From the NCBI RefSeq assembly GCF_010894455.1, contig NZ_JAAIXY010000014.1, positions 124,001 to 188,000 on the forward strand: a stretch of 64,000 nt of DNA, given 5' to 3'. The stretch comes from Myxococcus eversor (GTDB taxonomy: Bacteria > Myxococcota > Myxococcia > Myxococcales > Myxococcaceae). The first letter of the stretch is position 1. Every line of letters starts with the position of its first letter. Below, piece after piece: positions 1 through 8,994 of this stretch. The position numbers were made by a program, and so were the translations under genes. The notes under the pieces are model-generated. The model was not told where the DNA came from. It made no database searches and worked only from the letters and a program-made list of their open reading frames with translations.

Positions 1-1494
1 GTCAACGACGACGACGCCAACCGCTACCTGGTCAACCGCATCCTGGAGATGGCGGGCTACCACGTGCTGGAGGCCGCCACCGGCATGGCCGCGTTGCTCA
101 TCGCCGAGCAGCACCGGCCAGACGTCGTCGTCCTGGACGTCAAGCTGCCGGACGTCAGCGGCTACGAGGTCTGCGCGCGGCTGCGCGCCAACCCGAACAC
201 GGCGTCCATCGCCGTGATGCACACGTCCGCCACCTTCGTCACCTCCGACAAGAAGGCGCGGGGCCTGGACTCCGGCGCCGACGCGTACCTCACCCAACCC
301 TTCGAGGCCTCGGAGCTGGTCGCCACGGTGCGCTCGCTCCAGCGGCTGCGGCACGCGGAGCAGGCCGCGCGCAGGCGCGCCGACGAGCTGGCGGAGATGG
401 ACCGGCGCAAGGACGAGTTCCTCGCCATGCTCGCGCACGAGCTGCGCAATCCCCTGGCCGCCATCATGACGGCCATCGGCATCCTGGAGCGCAAGCCGAC
501 CGACGACACCAAGGAAGCGCGGATGCGCGGCATCATCCACCGGCAGACCCACCACCTGGCGCGCCTGGTGGACGACCTGCTGGACGTGAGCCGGATTACG
601 CGCGGCAAGGTGGAGCTGCGCACGGGCCGGTTGGACTTGCGCGCGGTGCTGCTCCAGGTCGTGCAGGTCATCCGCCCCTCCACCGAGGCGCGCGGCCTGG
701 GGCTGGAGGTGTCCCTGCCGGACGGCCCGCTGTGGTTGAGCGGGGACGCCACGCGGCTGGAGCAGGTCTTCACCAACCTCCTGGACAACGCCGCCAAGTA
801 CACCGACAGCGGCCACATCTCCCTGCGCGTGGAGCGCGAGGGCGTGAACGGCACCGCGCAGGCGGTGGTGAAGGTGCGCGACACGGGCATCGGCATCCCC
901 AATGAGGTGTTGCCGCGCATCTTCGACCTGTTCGCCCAGGCGGACACGTCCCTGGAGCGCACGCGCGGGGGCCTGGGCATTGGCCTGACGCTGGTGCGCC
1001 AGTTGGTGCAGCTCCACGGCGGCCAGGTCACCGCGCGCAGCAACGGCACCGGCACGGGCTCCGAGTTCGAGGTGAGGCTGCCGCTCCTGCACCTCATGGA
1101 GGAGCCGGTGGCCCTGCCGCTCTCCCGGCGCACCCGGGCCGCGCGCCACATCCTGCTGGTGGAGGACAACCCCGACGCGCGCCAGGCCATGCGGGAGCTG
1201 CTGGAGCTGTGGGGCCACCACGTGGAGGTGGCGCCGGACGGCCTGCAGGGCGTGGAGCTGGCGGTGAAGAAGCGGCCGGAGCTGGCGCTGGTGGACATTG
1301 GCCTGCCGGGGCTGGACGGCTACCGGGTGGCGCAGGAGCTGCGCACGCGCGTGGGCAACGACATCCGCCTCGTCGCGATTACGGGCTACGGCGGGCCAGA
1401 GGGACACGACCGGGCGCTCAAGGCGGGCTTCGACCTGCACATCGTCAAGCCGGTGAAGCCGGACGAGTTGGATCGCCTGCTGTCGAATCTTTGA
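1..1494 (+). CDS. Hybrid sensor kinase REC-HisKA-HATPase-REC (5' partial)
   Basis: The reading frame is open from base 1, so the true start lies upstream; what is visible begins a few residues into a receiver domain. Order in the visible 497 residues: REC with phospho-acceptor Asp46 (VVLDVKLPD), short linker helix, HisKA with His146 in LAHELRNPL, HATPase_c with N box NLLDNAAKYT and G boxes DTGIGIP and GIGLTL, then a second REC with Asp432 (LVDIGLPGLDG) and a conserved KPVKP loop. No transmembrane segment is visible, so it is probably cytosolic and takes input through its N-terminal receiver. The REC-HK-REC layout fits a phosphorelay hub. A G+C-rich hairpin follows the stop. Confidence 0.93.
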   Translation, partial: VNDDDANRYLVNRILEMAGYHVLEAATGMAALLIAEQHRPDVVVLDVKLPDVSGYEVCARLRANPNTASIAVMHTSATFVTSDKKARGLDSGADAYLTQPFEASELVATVRSLQRLRHAEQAARRRADELAEMDRRKDEFLAMLAHELRNPLAAIMTAIGILERKPTDDTKEARMRGIIHRQTHHLARLVDDLLDVSRITRGKVELRTGRLDLRAVLLQVVQVIRPSTEARGLGLEVSLPDGPLWLSGDATRLEQVFTNLLDNAAKYTDSGHISLRVEREGVNGTAQAVVKVRDTGIGIPNEVLPRIFDLFAQADTSLERTRGGLGIGLTLVRQLVQLHGGQVTARSNGTGTGSEFEVRLPLLHLMEEPVALPLSRRTRAARHILLVEDNPDARQAMRELLELWGHHVEVAPDGLQGVELAVKKRPELALVDIGLPGLDGYRVAQELRTRVGNDIRLVAITGYGGPEGHDRALKAGFDLHIVKPVKPDELDRLLSNL

Positions 1495-1519
1495 GTGGAG
1501 CGGAACGAGAAGAAGGCGC

Positions 1520-1561
1520 GGGCCGGCGCCATTGAAATGGGCGGCGCGCTAGCGCCGGCCC
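1520..1561. terminator. Candidate bidirectional terminator hairpin
   Basis: A perfect 10-bp inverted repeat, GGGCCGGCGC at 1520-1529 and GCGCCGGCCC at 1552-1561, is separated by 22 bases and lies between the convergent hybrid-kinase and XRE genes. Its right arm overlaps the last codons of the XRE gene. There is no T-tract, so it may act as an mRNA 3' stabiliser instead of a classical intrinsic terminator. Confidence 0.4.
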
Positions 1562-1914
1562 AGGGCGTTGGCCACCAGCCCCAGCAGCTTCACGTGGGGG
1601 GCTTCGAGCTGACGCACGGTGCGAAGCAGGCGCCGGACTTCCGGTCGCTCGGCGGGTGCTGACGACGGTTCGCTGGTGCGCGAGGACGCGGTGCCATGCG
1701 ACGCGAGCCCCAGCAGCTCGTCCGCCGACACATGCAACTCGTGACACAGCTTGAGCAACGTCTGCACGCTGGGAAGCATGCCGCCGCGCTCCAGACGCCC
1801 ATAGACCTCTGTGGCCACGTCGATGCGTTCGGCCACGTCAGCTTGTGTGAGCTCCAGCCGGTTCCGCGCGACTCGCGCAGCCGCTCCGATGGTGGTTGCC
1901 AGTTTCTTGTCCAT
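1549..1914 (-). CDS. XRE-family HTH transcriptional regulator
   Basis: A 121-residue protein starting MDKKLATTIGAAARVARNRL. Residues 8-65 form a Cro/C1-type helix-turn-helix (LTQADVAERI...VYGRLERGGMLPSVQTLLKLC), followed by a Ser/Ala/Pro-rich linker and a short C-terminal helix. The start at 1914 is chosen because homology to the HTH begins there; the frame stays open upstream, but that stretch looks non-coding. It is a small cytosolic DNA-binding regulator with no recognisable ligand domain. It converges on the hybrid kinase and is separated from the next gene by a long gap. Its targets are unknown. Confidence 0.85.
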   Translation of the reverse strand: MDKKLATTIGAAARVARNRLELTQADVAERIDVATEVYGRLERGGMLPSVQTLLKLCHELHVSADELLGLASHGTASSRTSEPSSAPAERPEVRRLLRTVRQLEAPHVKLLGLVANALGRR

Positions 1915-2456
1915 GCCTTGCCGACCCGAAACGTTTGGCCGCTGGCATAGGACGTATAGAGGCAGACAGACAGAACTTGTCGGGTCAGCCTCAGGTTGTT
2001 CACCCAGCGGGTTACCGTCCCAGAGGGAGACTTTCGGGGTCCCGAGTGCCTCCGCACCCGCCCCTTTTCCTCGACGGAAGACCCGTCTTCCAGGCACAAC
2101 CCGGCCCCCCGAAATCAGGGGAAGAGGCCCTCCAAGCGGACAACCTGTGACGTTGGGCGGGGATTTTCCTACGGTGCCGGAGAGTCCTGCGACGAGGGCC
2201 TCCCCCCAAGGTTGTATCCGCTGTCCGCCGCTTCATCACGTCGCCGGTCCCTAGCGCCGCGCCGGGTGTCCAAGGCCTGTCGCGGCGGGCGCGCGCGGGG
2301 GTGTCTTCACGAGGCCCGTGTCCGCTCGTGGGGCCGCCCTGCCGCACGCGGGGTACGCAGGCGGGGGCACGACCTGGGACAACCGGTGGCATTCGAGGGG
2401 CAGACGACCTTGGGAGTCGCGCGCGCTGGGGGCGGGAGGACTAGGCTTGGGCGGCG
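1915..2456. other. Intergenic region of 542 bp
   Basis: This lies between the divergent XRE and chemoreceptor genes. I see no convincing gene: the open frames here have low-complexity Arg/Pro/Gly-rich translations. A local A+T-richer stretch at about 1945-1985, just upstream of the XRE start, includes a short CAGA repeat and is the likeliest promoter area for that gene. Confidence 0.5.
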
Positions 2457-4097
2457 ATGGCGCTCGGACGGAGCAACCTGCTGGTGAAGCTCTGCGTGGC
2501 GATGGGCGTGGTGGCCCTGCCGCTGCTCGTCGCCATCCTCGGCTACGTGCTGCCGCAGCTTCGCGCGCAGCTCCACGCGGACCGGGTGCGCGGGCTGCGG
2601 CAGGCGGTGGAGACGGCCTACGGAATCCTTCGCGAGTACGAGGCCCAGGAGCGCTCGGGCGTGCTGACGCGGGAGGAGGCGCAGCGACAGGCCGCCGCGC
2701 TGCTCCAGTCGCTGCGCTACTCCAGCGTGGAGTACTTCTGGGTGAACGATTTGGACACGCGGCTGGTCATGCACCCGCACCTGCCGAAGAGGGTGGGCCA
2801 GGACATGAAGGGCTACCGCGACGTGCGCGGGCGGCCGGTGTTCGTGGACATCGTCACCCTGGTGCGCCAGCACGGCGAAGGCTCGATCGGCTACGAGGCC
2901 ACGCGGCCGGGCTCGCCGGAGCCCATCCCGAAGGAGAGCTACGTGAAGCTCTTCGAGCCGTGGGGCTGGGTGCTGGGCACGGGCGTGTACGTGGAGGACA
3001 TCGACCGGGAGGTCTCCGCGGTGAGGCAGCGCATCCTCCTCGCGATGGGCGGCGCGCTGGTGCTGGCGATGCTCTCGGGCGCGTACGTGTCGCGGCGGGT
3101 GGTGCGACCGGTGCGCGCGCTCTCGGCCGCGGCCCACCGGGTGGCGAGGGGGGACCTTTCGGTGCGGGTGGAGGTGCGCACCGAGGACGAGGTGGGCCAG
3201 CTCACCCAGGCCTTCAACGGCATGGTGACGGGCCTGCGGGAGGTGGTGGAGGCGCTGGTGGAGGCGGCAGGTGCCACGGCGGCGGACGCCGAGCAGATCC
3301 GCGTCTCCACCGACGGCCTGTCGCGCACGACGCGGGAGCAGTCGGAGTCGCTCCAGCGCGCGGCCGAGTCGGTGCAGGACATGAGCCTGCATGTCTCCCG
3401 GGGCGCGGCGGCGGCGAGGGTGGCGGCGGTGGCGGCGGTGGGCCACGGGCAGGTGGCGCGCGAAGGCGGCGTGGCGGTGGACCAGGCGTCCCGGAAGATG
3501 GGGGAGATTGTCGACGTGGTGGAGCGCTCGGCGCGCACGGTGGAGCAGCTCCAGGAGTCCGGCCGGGCGACGGCGCGGATGCTCCAGGTCATCCAGGCGG
3601 TGGCGGACGAGACGCGGATGCTGGCGGTGAACACGGCGATTGAGGCCGTGCGCGCGGGGCAACACGGCAAGGGCTTCTCCGTCGTCGCGGGCGAGGTGCG
3701 CAAGCTGGCGGAGCGCACGCACGAGGCCACGAGCCAGGTGCGCGAGCTGCTGGTGAAGAACGAGGCGGACACCGCGGCGGCGGCGGAGTTGATGCGCCGG
3801 GGCACGTCGAAGGTGAACGAGGGCATGGGCCTGTCCTCGGCCGCGGGCGAGGCACTGGCGCGGTTGTTGTCCGGAGTGAAGGAGCTGGGCGCGCGCGTGG
3901 AGACGATGGCGGAGCAGAACGCGCGCCAGTCCGCGTCGGGCGAGTCCATCGCCGGGCGCATCCAGGCGCTCTCGGTGCGCTCGGCGGAGTCAGTCTCGGG
4001 GGTGGAGCGCATCGCCCGCTCGGTGGACGACTTGAGGGCCAGGGCCTCGCGGCTGCGGGAGCTGGCCGCCCGCTTCACCACATCAGGGCCGGGTTAA
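2457..4097 (+). CDS. Methyl-accepting chemotaxis protein, Cache sensor
   Basis: A 546-residue transmembrane chemoreceptor. Transmembrane segment 1 is at about residues 8-30, followed by a periplasmic single-Cache (Cache_2) domain at about 85-190 (SVEYFWVNDLDTRLVMHPH, GWVLGTGVYVEDID). Transmembrane segment 2 is at about 198-218, then HAMP at about 218-270 and a cytoplasmic MCP signalling domain at about 290-540. The conserved hairpin tip is recognisable but divergent: ADETRMLAVNTAIEAVRAG, where receptors such as Tsr have ALNAAVEAARAG. No che genes are adjacent, so it must signal to an array encoded elsewhere. Cache_2 receptors often bind small organic acids; the ligand here is unknown. Confidence 0.93.
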   Translation: MALGRSNLLVKLCVAMGVVALPLLVAILGYVLPQLRAQLHADRVRGLRQAVETAYGILREYEAQERSGVLTREEAQRQAAALLQSLRYSSVEYFWVNDLDTRLVMHPHLPKRVGQDMKGYRDVRGRPVFVDIVTLVRQHGEGSIGYEATRPGSPEPIPKESYVKLFEPWGWVLGTGVYVEDIDREVSAVRQRILLAMGGALVLAMLSGAYVSRRVVRPVRALSAAAHRVARGDLSVRVEVRTEDEVGQLTQAFNGMVTGLREVVEALVEAAGATAADAEQIRVSTDGLSRTTREQSESLQRAAESVQDMSLHVSRGAAAARVAAVAAVGHGQVAREGGVAVDQASRKMGEIVDVVERSARTVEQLQESGRATARMLQVIQAVADETRMLAVNTAIEAVRAGQHGKGFSVVAGEVRKLAERTHEATSQVRELLVKNEADTAAAAELMRRGTSKVNEGMGLSSAAGEALARLLSGVKELGARVETMAEQNARQSASGESIAGRIQALSVRSAESVSGVERIARSVDDLRARASRLRELAARFTTSGPG

Positions 4098-4200
4098 CCT
4101 TTCTTCACACCCGCGCAACGCCCGGGACAGGGGCGCGGGGCAGTCTCCACCTCCACACGGGGCGCGGCTTCTCGCCGTCCCCCATTCGGAGGCAAGACAC

Positions 4201-4803
4201 ATGGCGCTGGCATTGACGCGGGCCCCCGGGCGCGAGCCCGTGGTGTTCGGATACGCGCTGGAGACGCTGCTGTCGACGGCGGCGCCCCTGACACCGTTCA
4301 CCGAGAAGGCGCTGGAGCGACAGGGCCTCTTCGCGCACCGCCCCCTGTACACCGCCTATCCCTGCGCGGTGTGGCCCAAGGCCATCCAGTTGCTGGCGGC
4401 GGCCGAAAGCCCGCCCCACGCGGACCGCGAGGCGGCGGAGTACGCGCTGGGCCTGCGCTTCGGGGAGCGGTTCATCCACGCGCGCATGGGCACCGCGCTC
4501 CAGGACTTCGCCCAGGTGGTGGGCCCGGAGAAGATGCTCTTGCGCATGGCGCGCAACCTGCGCTCCATCAACAACTTCCTCGACGTGTCGGTGGCGCCCC
4601 GGGGCGATGACGGCGGCTGGGAGCTGAGCCTCTATCCGGTGCGGGAGTTCGTGGACCACCCCCGCCGGCTTTCGGACCCGCCTCACTTCATGCGCGGCCT
4701 GCTCACCTTCGCGTTCCAGCACAGCGGCGCGCCCACGGCCCGAGTCACGCTCCTGAACCACGATGAGACGCGGGCCGTGACGACCTTTCACGTCGGCCTG
4801 TAG
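4201..4803 (+). CDS. DUF2378-like myxobacterial protein
   Basis: A 200-residue soluble protein beginning MALALTRAPGREPVVFGYAL. I recognise the overall pattern of the DUF2378/TIGR02265 family, which is largely confined to myxobacteria and expanded in their genomes: a VFGYALETLL-like opening, a YPCAVWP segment, a GLRFGERFIHARMGTAL block and a near-terminal LTFAFQHSGAP stretch. The function of the family is unknown to me. There is no signal peptide or membrane segment. A good ribosome site (GGAGG) lies about 10 bases before the ATG. The last 16 bases overlap the 3' end of the convergent histidine-kinase gene. Confidence 0.75.
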   Translation: MALALTRAPGREPVVFGYALETLLSTAAPLTPFTEKALERQGLFAHRPLYTAYPCAVWPKAIQLLAAAESPPHADREAAEYALGLRFGERFIHARMGTALQDFAQVVGPEKMLLRMARNLRSINNFLDVSVAPRGDDGGWELSLYPVREFVDHPRRLSDPPHFMRGLLTFAFQHSGAPTARVTLLNHDETRAVTTFHVGL

Positions 4804-6218
4804 TCAGGGTCCACGCGCTGGAGGGGAGCCCCCTCGACGCGCGCCTCGGCGCGCGGCACCGGCAACAGGATGCGAGCCGTGGTGCCCACGCCGGGCCGGC
4901 TCTCCAGCGTCAGCGTGCCGCCATGCGCGTCGACGATGCGCCGGGCCAGCGCGAGCCCCATGCCCACGCCACCGGTGCGCCGCGCGCGACTGCGGTCCGT
5001 GCGGAAGAAGGGCGTGCCCACGCGGGACAGGTCCTCCGGTTCGATTCCGATGCCCTCGTCGGCGACCTCCAGCGACAGCTCTCCCGGCGTGCCAGAGAGG
5101 GCACGCAGCCGCACGGCCGTCCCCGACTCGGAGTACTTGCCCGCGTTGTCGAGCAGGTTGTCCAGCGCGCGCCGCAGCAACATTGGGTCCGCCTCCAGCG
5201 TGGGCATGACGCCCTCCACGCTCACCTCCAGCACCCGCCCCGGACGCGCGGAGCGGAAGCGCGAGGCCGCCTTCTCCACGAGGCCGCGAATCTCCACCTG
5301 CTCGGGCCGCAGCGGCGGAGTCCCCGTGGTGGCGCCCTCCGAGGCCAGGTCCAGCTTCGCGGTGGTGAGCACGTCATCCACCAGTCGCTCCAGCTCGGAC
5401 AGGTCGCCGGTGATGTCCGTCAACATCTCCCGCGCGGTGGCCGCGTCACCCTCCTCCGCCAGGTCCAGCGCCACGCGGATGCGCGCCAGCGGCGTGCGCA
5501 GCTCGTGCGACACGTTGGCCAGAAGCTCCTTCTGCGAGCGCAGCAGATTCGTGATTCGTCCCGCCATTTCGTCGAAGGCCTCCGCCACCTGTCCCAGCTC
5601 GTCGCGCCGACGGATGCCGGTGCGGGTGTCCAGCTTCCCCTCGCCCAGCGCGCGCGCCACCTCCGCCAGGCGCTGGAGCGGCTCGGCCAGGGTGCGCGCG
5701 AAGGCCAGCGAGGTGATGGCCGTGCACAGCAGGACCGCGCCCAGCACGAGCGCGGTGTTGCCCGGGGGCGGCTCGGGCGGACGGGTGATGATGGTGGCGT
5801 AGGCCTCCACCGGCCCGTCCTCGGGAATGGGCAGCGTGAGCGAATGGGGAGGAGGCCCCCCCGAGAAGCGCTCACCGCGCTCCGCCAGGTGCTCCAGCTC
5901 CACGGGCCCCAGCGCGGGGGTGGGTGACGCGGTGTTGGTGGCGATGAGCCGCCCGGAGGCGTCTCTCAGCGTCACCCGCGCCTCGAGCAGCCTGGCGGCT
6001 CGGTCCAACGACGCCTGGAGCGCCACCGGGTCTTCCAGCAGCTCCTCCCACTCGCGGATGTTGTACGCGGCATTGCGCGTGAAGCCGTGCTTCAGCGGCT
6101 TCTCCAGGATGAAGAAGCGGGCGACGTAGAGCGTGGCGACCACCAGCACGAGCTGGGCGAGGCCCACCAGGTAGATGCGCAGCAGCAGCCTGCCCGGAGG
6201 CTGCAGGCGAAGACTCAC
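4788..6218 (-). CDS. HAMP-containing sensor histidine kinase
   Basis: A 476-residue membrane kinase. A transmembrane helix at about residues 13-32 is followed by a periplasmic sensor region of roughly 130 residues without a recognised fold and a second helix at about 160-178. Then come HAMP, HisKA with His238 in ANVSHELRTPLARI, and HATPase_c with N box NLLDNAGKYS and G boxes DEGIGIEPED and GVGMGLAL. Its start codon overlaps the stop of the upstream response-regulator gene by four bases, so the two are translationally coupled and form a cognate two-component system. The arrangement resembles envelope-stress CpxA/RstB-type kinases; the signal cannot be deduced. Confidence 0.94.
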   Translation of the reverse strand: MSLRLQPPGRLLLRIYLVGLAQLVLVVATLYVARFFILEKPLKHGFTRNAAYNIREWEELLEDPVALQASLDRAARLLEARVTLRDASGRLIATNTASPTPALGPVELEHLAERGERFSGGPPPHSLTLPIPEDGPVEAYATIITRPPEPPPGNTALVLGAVLLCTAITSLAFARTLAEPLQRLAEVARALGEGKLDTRTGIRRRDELGQVAEAFDEMAGRITNLLRSQKELLANVSHELRTPLARIRVALDLAEEGDAATAREMLTDITGDLSELERLVDDVLTTAKLDLASEGATTGTPPLRPEQVEIRGLVEKAASRFRSARPGRVLEVSVEGVMPTLEADPMLLRRALDNLLDNAGKYSESGTAVRLRALSGTPGELSLEVADEGIGIEPEDLSRVGTPFFRTDRSRARRTGGVGMGLALARRIVDAHGGTLTLESRPGVGTTARILLPVPRAEARVEGAPLQRVDPDYRPT

Positions 6219-6943
6219 GACTCCTCACCCGTGGCGAGCATGTAGCCGGCGCCGCGCACCGTCTTCAGCAAGAGGGGGTTGCGCGGGTCCACCTCCAGCT
6301 TCTGACGGAGCCGGAAGATGTGCACGTCCACGGAGCGGTCGAACACCTCGTCCGCGCTGCCCTTCACCAAATCCAGCAACTGCTCCCGGCTGAGGACGCG
6401 GCCGGCGCGCTCGGCCAGCACGCGCAACAGGCTGAACTCGTACGTGGTGAGCTGCAGCGCCCGCCCATCCAGCGTGGCGCGGAGGCTGCGCGGGTCCATG
6501 AGCAGTCGCCCCGCGTGCACCGGCTGCGAGGAGGGGCCCGCCTTGCCTCGGGCCCGGCGCACCTGGGCGCGGATGCGGGCGAGCAGCTCGCGCGACGAGT
6601 AGGGTTTGGGCAGGTAGTCGTCCGCGCCCGTCTCCAGGCCGAGCACGCGGTCTGCCTCCTCGCCGCGCGCGGTGACCATGATGATGGGCACGTCGGTGCG
6701 CCCCCTCAAATCCCGGCACACCTCCAGCCCGTCCCTCCCGGGGAGCATCAGGTCCAGGAGGATGACGTCGAAGACATGGCGGTTGGACTCCACCAGCGCG
6801 TCGGTGCCGGAGTGGGCCAGCGTGACGACGACCCCATGCTCCTGGAGGTAGCGGGCGGTGAGCCGGGCCAGTCGCTCGTCATCCTCGACGAGCAGGACCT
6901 GGATGGTGCCTTCCTCCAGGCTGGGACGATTGAGCTGCTCCAT
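6215..6943 (-). CDS. OmpR/PhoB-family response regulator
   Basis: A 242-residue regulator. The receiver domain spans about residues 14-130, with the acidic pair VEDDERL, phospho-acceptor Asp in DVILLDLMLPGRDG and the conserved Lys in DDYLPKPYSSREL. A winged-helix DNA-binding domain occupies about 145-240 (LTTYEFSLLRVLAERAGRVL, DRSVDVHIFRLRQKLE, VRGAGYML). The start at 6943 is preferred over longer options because an AGGAGG ribosome site sits 9 bases upstream and the receiver fold begins shortly after. It is the first gene of a two-gene operon with the histidine kinase (ATGA overlap). Confidence 0.95.
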   Translation of the reverse strand: MEQLNRPSLEEGTIQVLLVEDDERLARLTARYLQEHGVVVTLAHSGTDALVESNRHVFDVILLDLMLPGRDGLEVCRDLRGRTDVPIIMVTARGEEADRVLGLETGADDYLPKPYSSRELLARIRAQVRRARGKAGPSSQPVHAGRLLMDPRSLRATLDGRALQLTTYEFSLLRVLAERAGRVLSREQLLDLVKGSADEVFDRSVDVHIFRLRQKLEVDPRNPLLLKTVRGAGYMLATGEES

Positions 6944-7231
6944 TCGCGTGCTCCTCCTGCTTCCGCGGACCTTCCAGGTGGGAAAGTAACAGCGGAGCCG
7001 TGGCCCGGGAGCAAGCAGGGAGGAGTCTGGCGCCTCGCGGGACGCTCCGGCCGGGTCCAGCGAGGGCATTCACGCTCCCGGGCCACACCCTGAGGGTGGC
7101 ACCGGGATGTGTCCAGGATGCGTCCCTGGGATGACGGATTGTTACGGGGTGTAGGCGGAAGGCCCGCCCGGCCACCGGACAGCCGGGCGGAGCCCCTTCG
7201 GCCCTTCACCTCCAGGGGCCGATGCCCTGGC

Positions 7232-8758
7232 TCAGCGCAGGGTCCACTTCTGGTTCGCGGTGCCCGCGCACTCCCAGATTTGCAGCCGCGCGCCGTTGTT
7301 CGGGTTCCAGTCCTTCACGTCGATGCACTTGTTGGCCTGCGGGTTGACCAGGTCCCCCGCCCCGCTGAGCACGAACCGCTGGGCCGCGTTGCCATTGCAG
7401 TCATGGAGCTGGATGAGGGCGCCGTTCTCCGTGGAGCCCCAGGTGACGTCCATGCACTTGCCGAACGCGCGCAGCGTGCCGTCGCCGTGGAACGTCCAGC
7501 TCTGCGCGGCGCTGCCGTTGCAATCCCAGAGCTGGATGGGCGTGCCGTTGGCCGTGTTGGAGTGGTCCACGTCGATGCAGCGGCCGTTGAGGCCGACGAT
7601 GGCGCGTCCCCCTCCGCCGCCGCCGTTGGTGGTGAGCGAAAGGCCGTAGACGGAGAGAATCTCGTTCACCGGCTGGTAGTACATGGTGCCGCCGGTGGAG
7701 CAGTTGCCCACGCCGCCGGACGTCACGCCCTGCGCCTGGTTGCCCGAAATCCACGAGCCGCCCGAGTCGCCACCCTCCGCGCACGCGTTGCTGCGCGTGA
7801 GGCCATACACGGGGCCGACGTTGTAGTTGACGGTGACGTTCTTCGCCTCGATGACGCCACAGCGCCAGCCGGTGGTGGAGCCGGAGCGACACACGGACGC
7901 GTTGATGCCCGCCTCGGCGGAACCGGAGACGATGACGTTGCCGCCCGCGTAGTTGTAGACCCACGGCTGCGACGCCCACGAGCCGTTGACCTGGACCCAG
8001 CCGTAGTCGTTGTCCGGGAAGGACGAGCCGCGCACGGTGCCCTGCGCCGCGCCGTTGAAGCCCGCGGTGCTGGAGTTCACCCCGCCGCAGTGGCCCGCGG
8101 TGACGAAGCCTCCCGCCACGGAGAAGCCGATGGAACAGCGCACGTTGCCGTTGATGTAATAGGCGTCGCCACCGCGCAGGTCATACATGGGACGCGGCTG
8201 CTCGGAGGAGACCTCCACGCGCACCGCGCGGTCCGCCGCGCCGCTCTCCGCGATGAAGCGCTCGGCGTTCACCACCGCCGCGTCCTTGGCGAGCACCACC
8301 ACGCTGTTGGTGATGACGTCCACGTACCAGCCATGGATGTCCTTGCTGGCCACGTCCGCGCCCTTGTCCAGCGCCGCCTTCAGCGCGTCCAGCTCGCGCT
8401 CCGTGCGCGTCACCCAGCGCGGCTCGGCGCCCGCCCGACGCGCGGCCTCGGCACCGGCGGCGGTGGTGACACCGACGATGAGCCGGTCTCCCTCCTCGCT
8501 CAGCCACGCGCCACCGAACGTCCCGCCCAGCTCTCCGCGCAGCGAGGCTTCCGTGCGCGCCGCGAGCGCCTCCGTGACGAGCCGCTGGCGGGCCTGCGTG
8601 GCCGTCAGGCCCAGGTCCCGCTGCATCGCCTGCAGCACCTCCGGAGACACGTCCTGCGCGAGCGAGGCCTCATCGGCCGCCAGCGCGGACAGGGGGAACA
8701 ACGCGGCACCGGCGAACAGCGCCGTCGCGGTGGAGAGCGCCTGGAGTCTTCGGTTCAT
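7232..8758 (-). CDS. Secreted S1-family serine protease with ricin-type lectin domain
   Basis: A 508-residue secreted protein. A Sec signal peptide covers residues 1-27 (...PLSALA), followed by an alpha-lytic/streptogrisin-type pro-region at about 35-185 that should chaperone folding and be removed. The chymotrypsin-fold catalytic domain is at about 190-375, with the triad His223 (TAGHCGG), Asp251 (PDNDYGWV) and Ser332 (EGGDSGGSW). A Gly-rich hinge (TNGGGGGG) leads to a ricin B-type beta-trefoil at about 385-508 with three repeats carrying CIDV and QxW-type motifs. The lectin domain probably anchors the protease to glycans, which suits a predatory bacterium. The start has an AAGGAAG ribosome site. 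Upstream, at 8840-8910, is an A+T-rich stretch likely to hold the promoter. Confidence 0.95.
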   Translation of the reverse strand: MNRRLQALSTATALFAGAALFPLSALAADEASLAQDVSPEVLQAMQRDLGLTATQARQRLVTEALAARTEASLRGELGGTFGGAWLSEEGDRLIVGVTTAAGAEAARRAGAEPRWVTRTERELDALKAALDKGADVASKDIHGWYVDVITNSVVVLAKDAAVVNAERFIAESGAADRAVRVEVSSEQPRPMYDLRGGDAYYINGNVRCSIGFSVAGGFVTAGHCGGVNSSTAGFNGAAQGTVRGSSFPDNDYGWVQVNGSWASQPWVYNYAGGNVIVSGSAEAGINASVCRSGSTTGWRCGVIEAKNVTVNYNVGPVYGLTRSNACAEGGDSGGSWISGNQAQGVTSGGVGNCSTGGTMYYQPVNEILSVYGLSLTTNGGGGGGRAIVGLNGRCIDVDHSNTANGTPIQLWDCNGSAAQSWTFHGDGTLRAFGKCMDVTWGSTENGALIQLHDCNGNAAQRFVLSGAGDLVNPQANKCIDVKDWNPNNGARLQIWECAGTANQKWTLR

Positions 8759-8994
8759 GGGGGCTTCCTTTCGACTCGACACGGGGAACGCGCACCGGCG
8801 AACGGGCCGGTCCGCGGAGGCCACGGAAGCGAGATTCAGGAGCCAAGTCAAACAATTCAAGTATTTCTAGAAAATCACGACACTTCTATCGGACGAACAA
8901 TAAAGTCCATGACGCCGTGGACGCGCGGCGTCATTTCCGCTGGGCGGACGTTTCTCCAGTTAATGGATGAAGCCGCGTCTCTCGCGGGCCGTGT

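Noticed and set aside
1811..2254. Plus-strand open frame of 147 codons in the gap before the chemoreceptor
   Set aside because: It starts antisense to the XRE gene, has no recognisable sequence features and no ribosome site.
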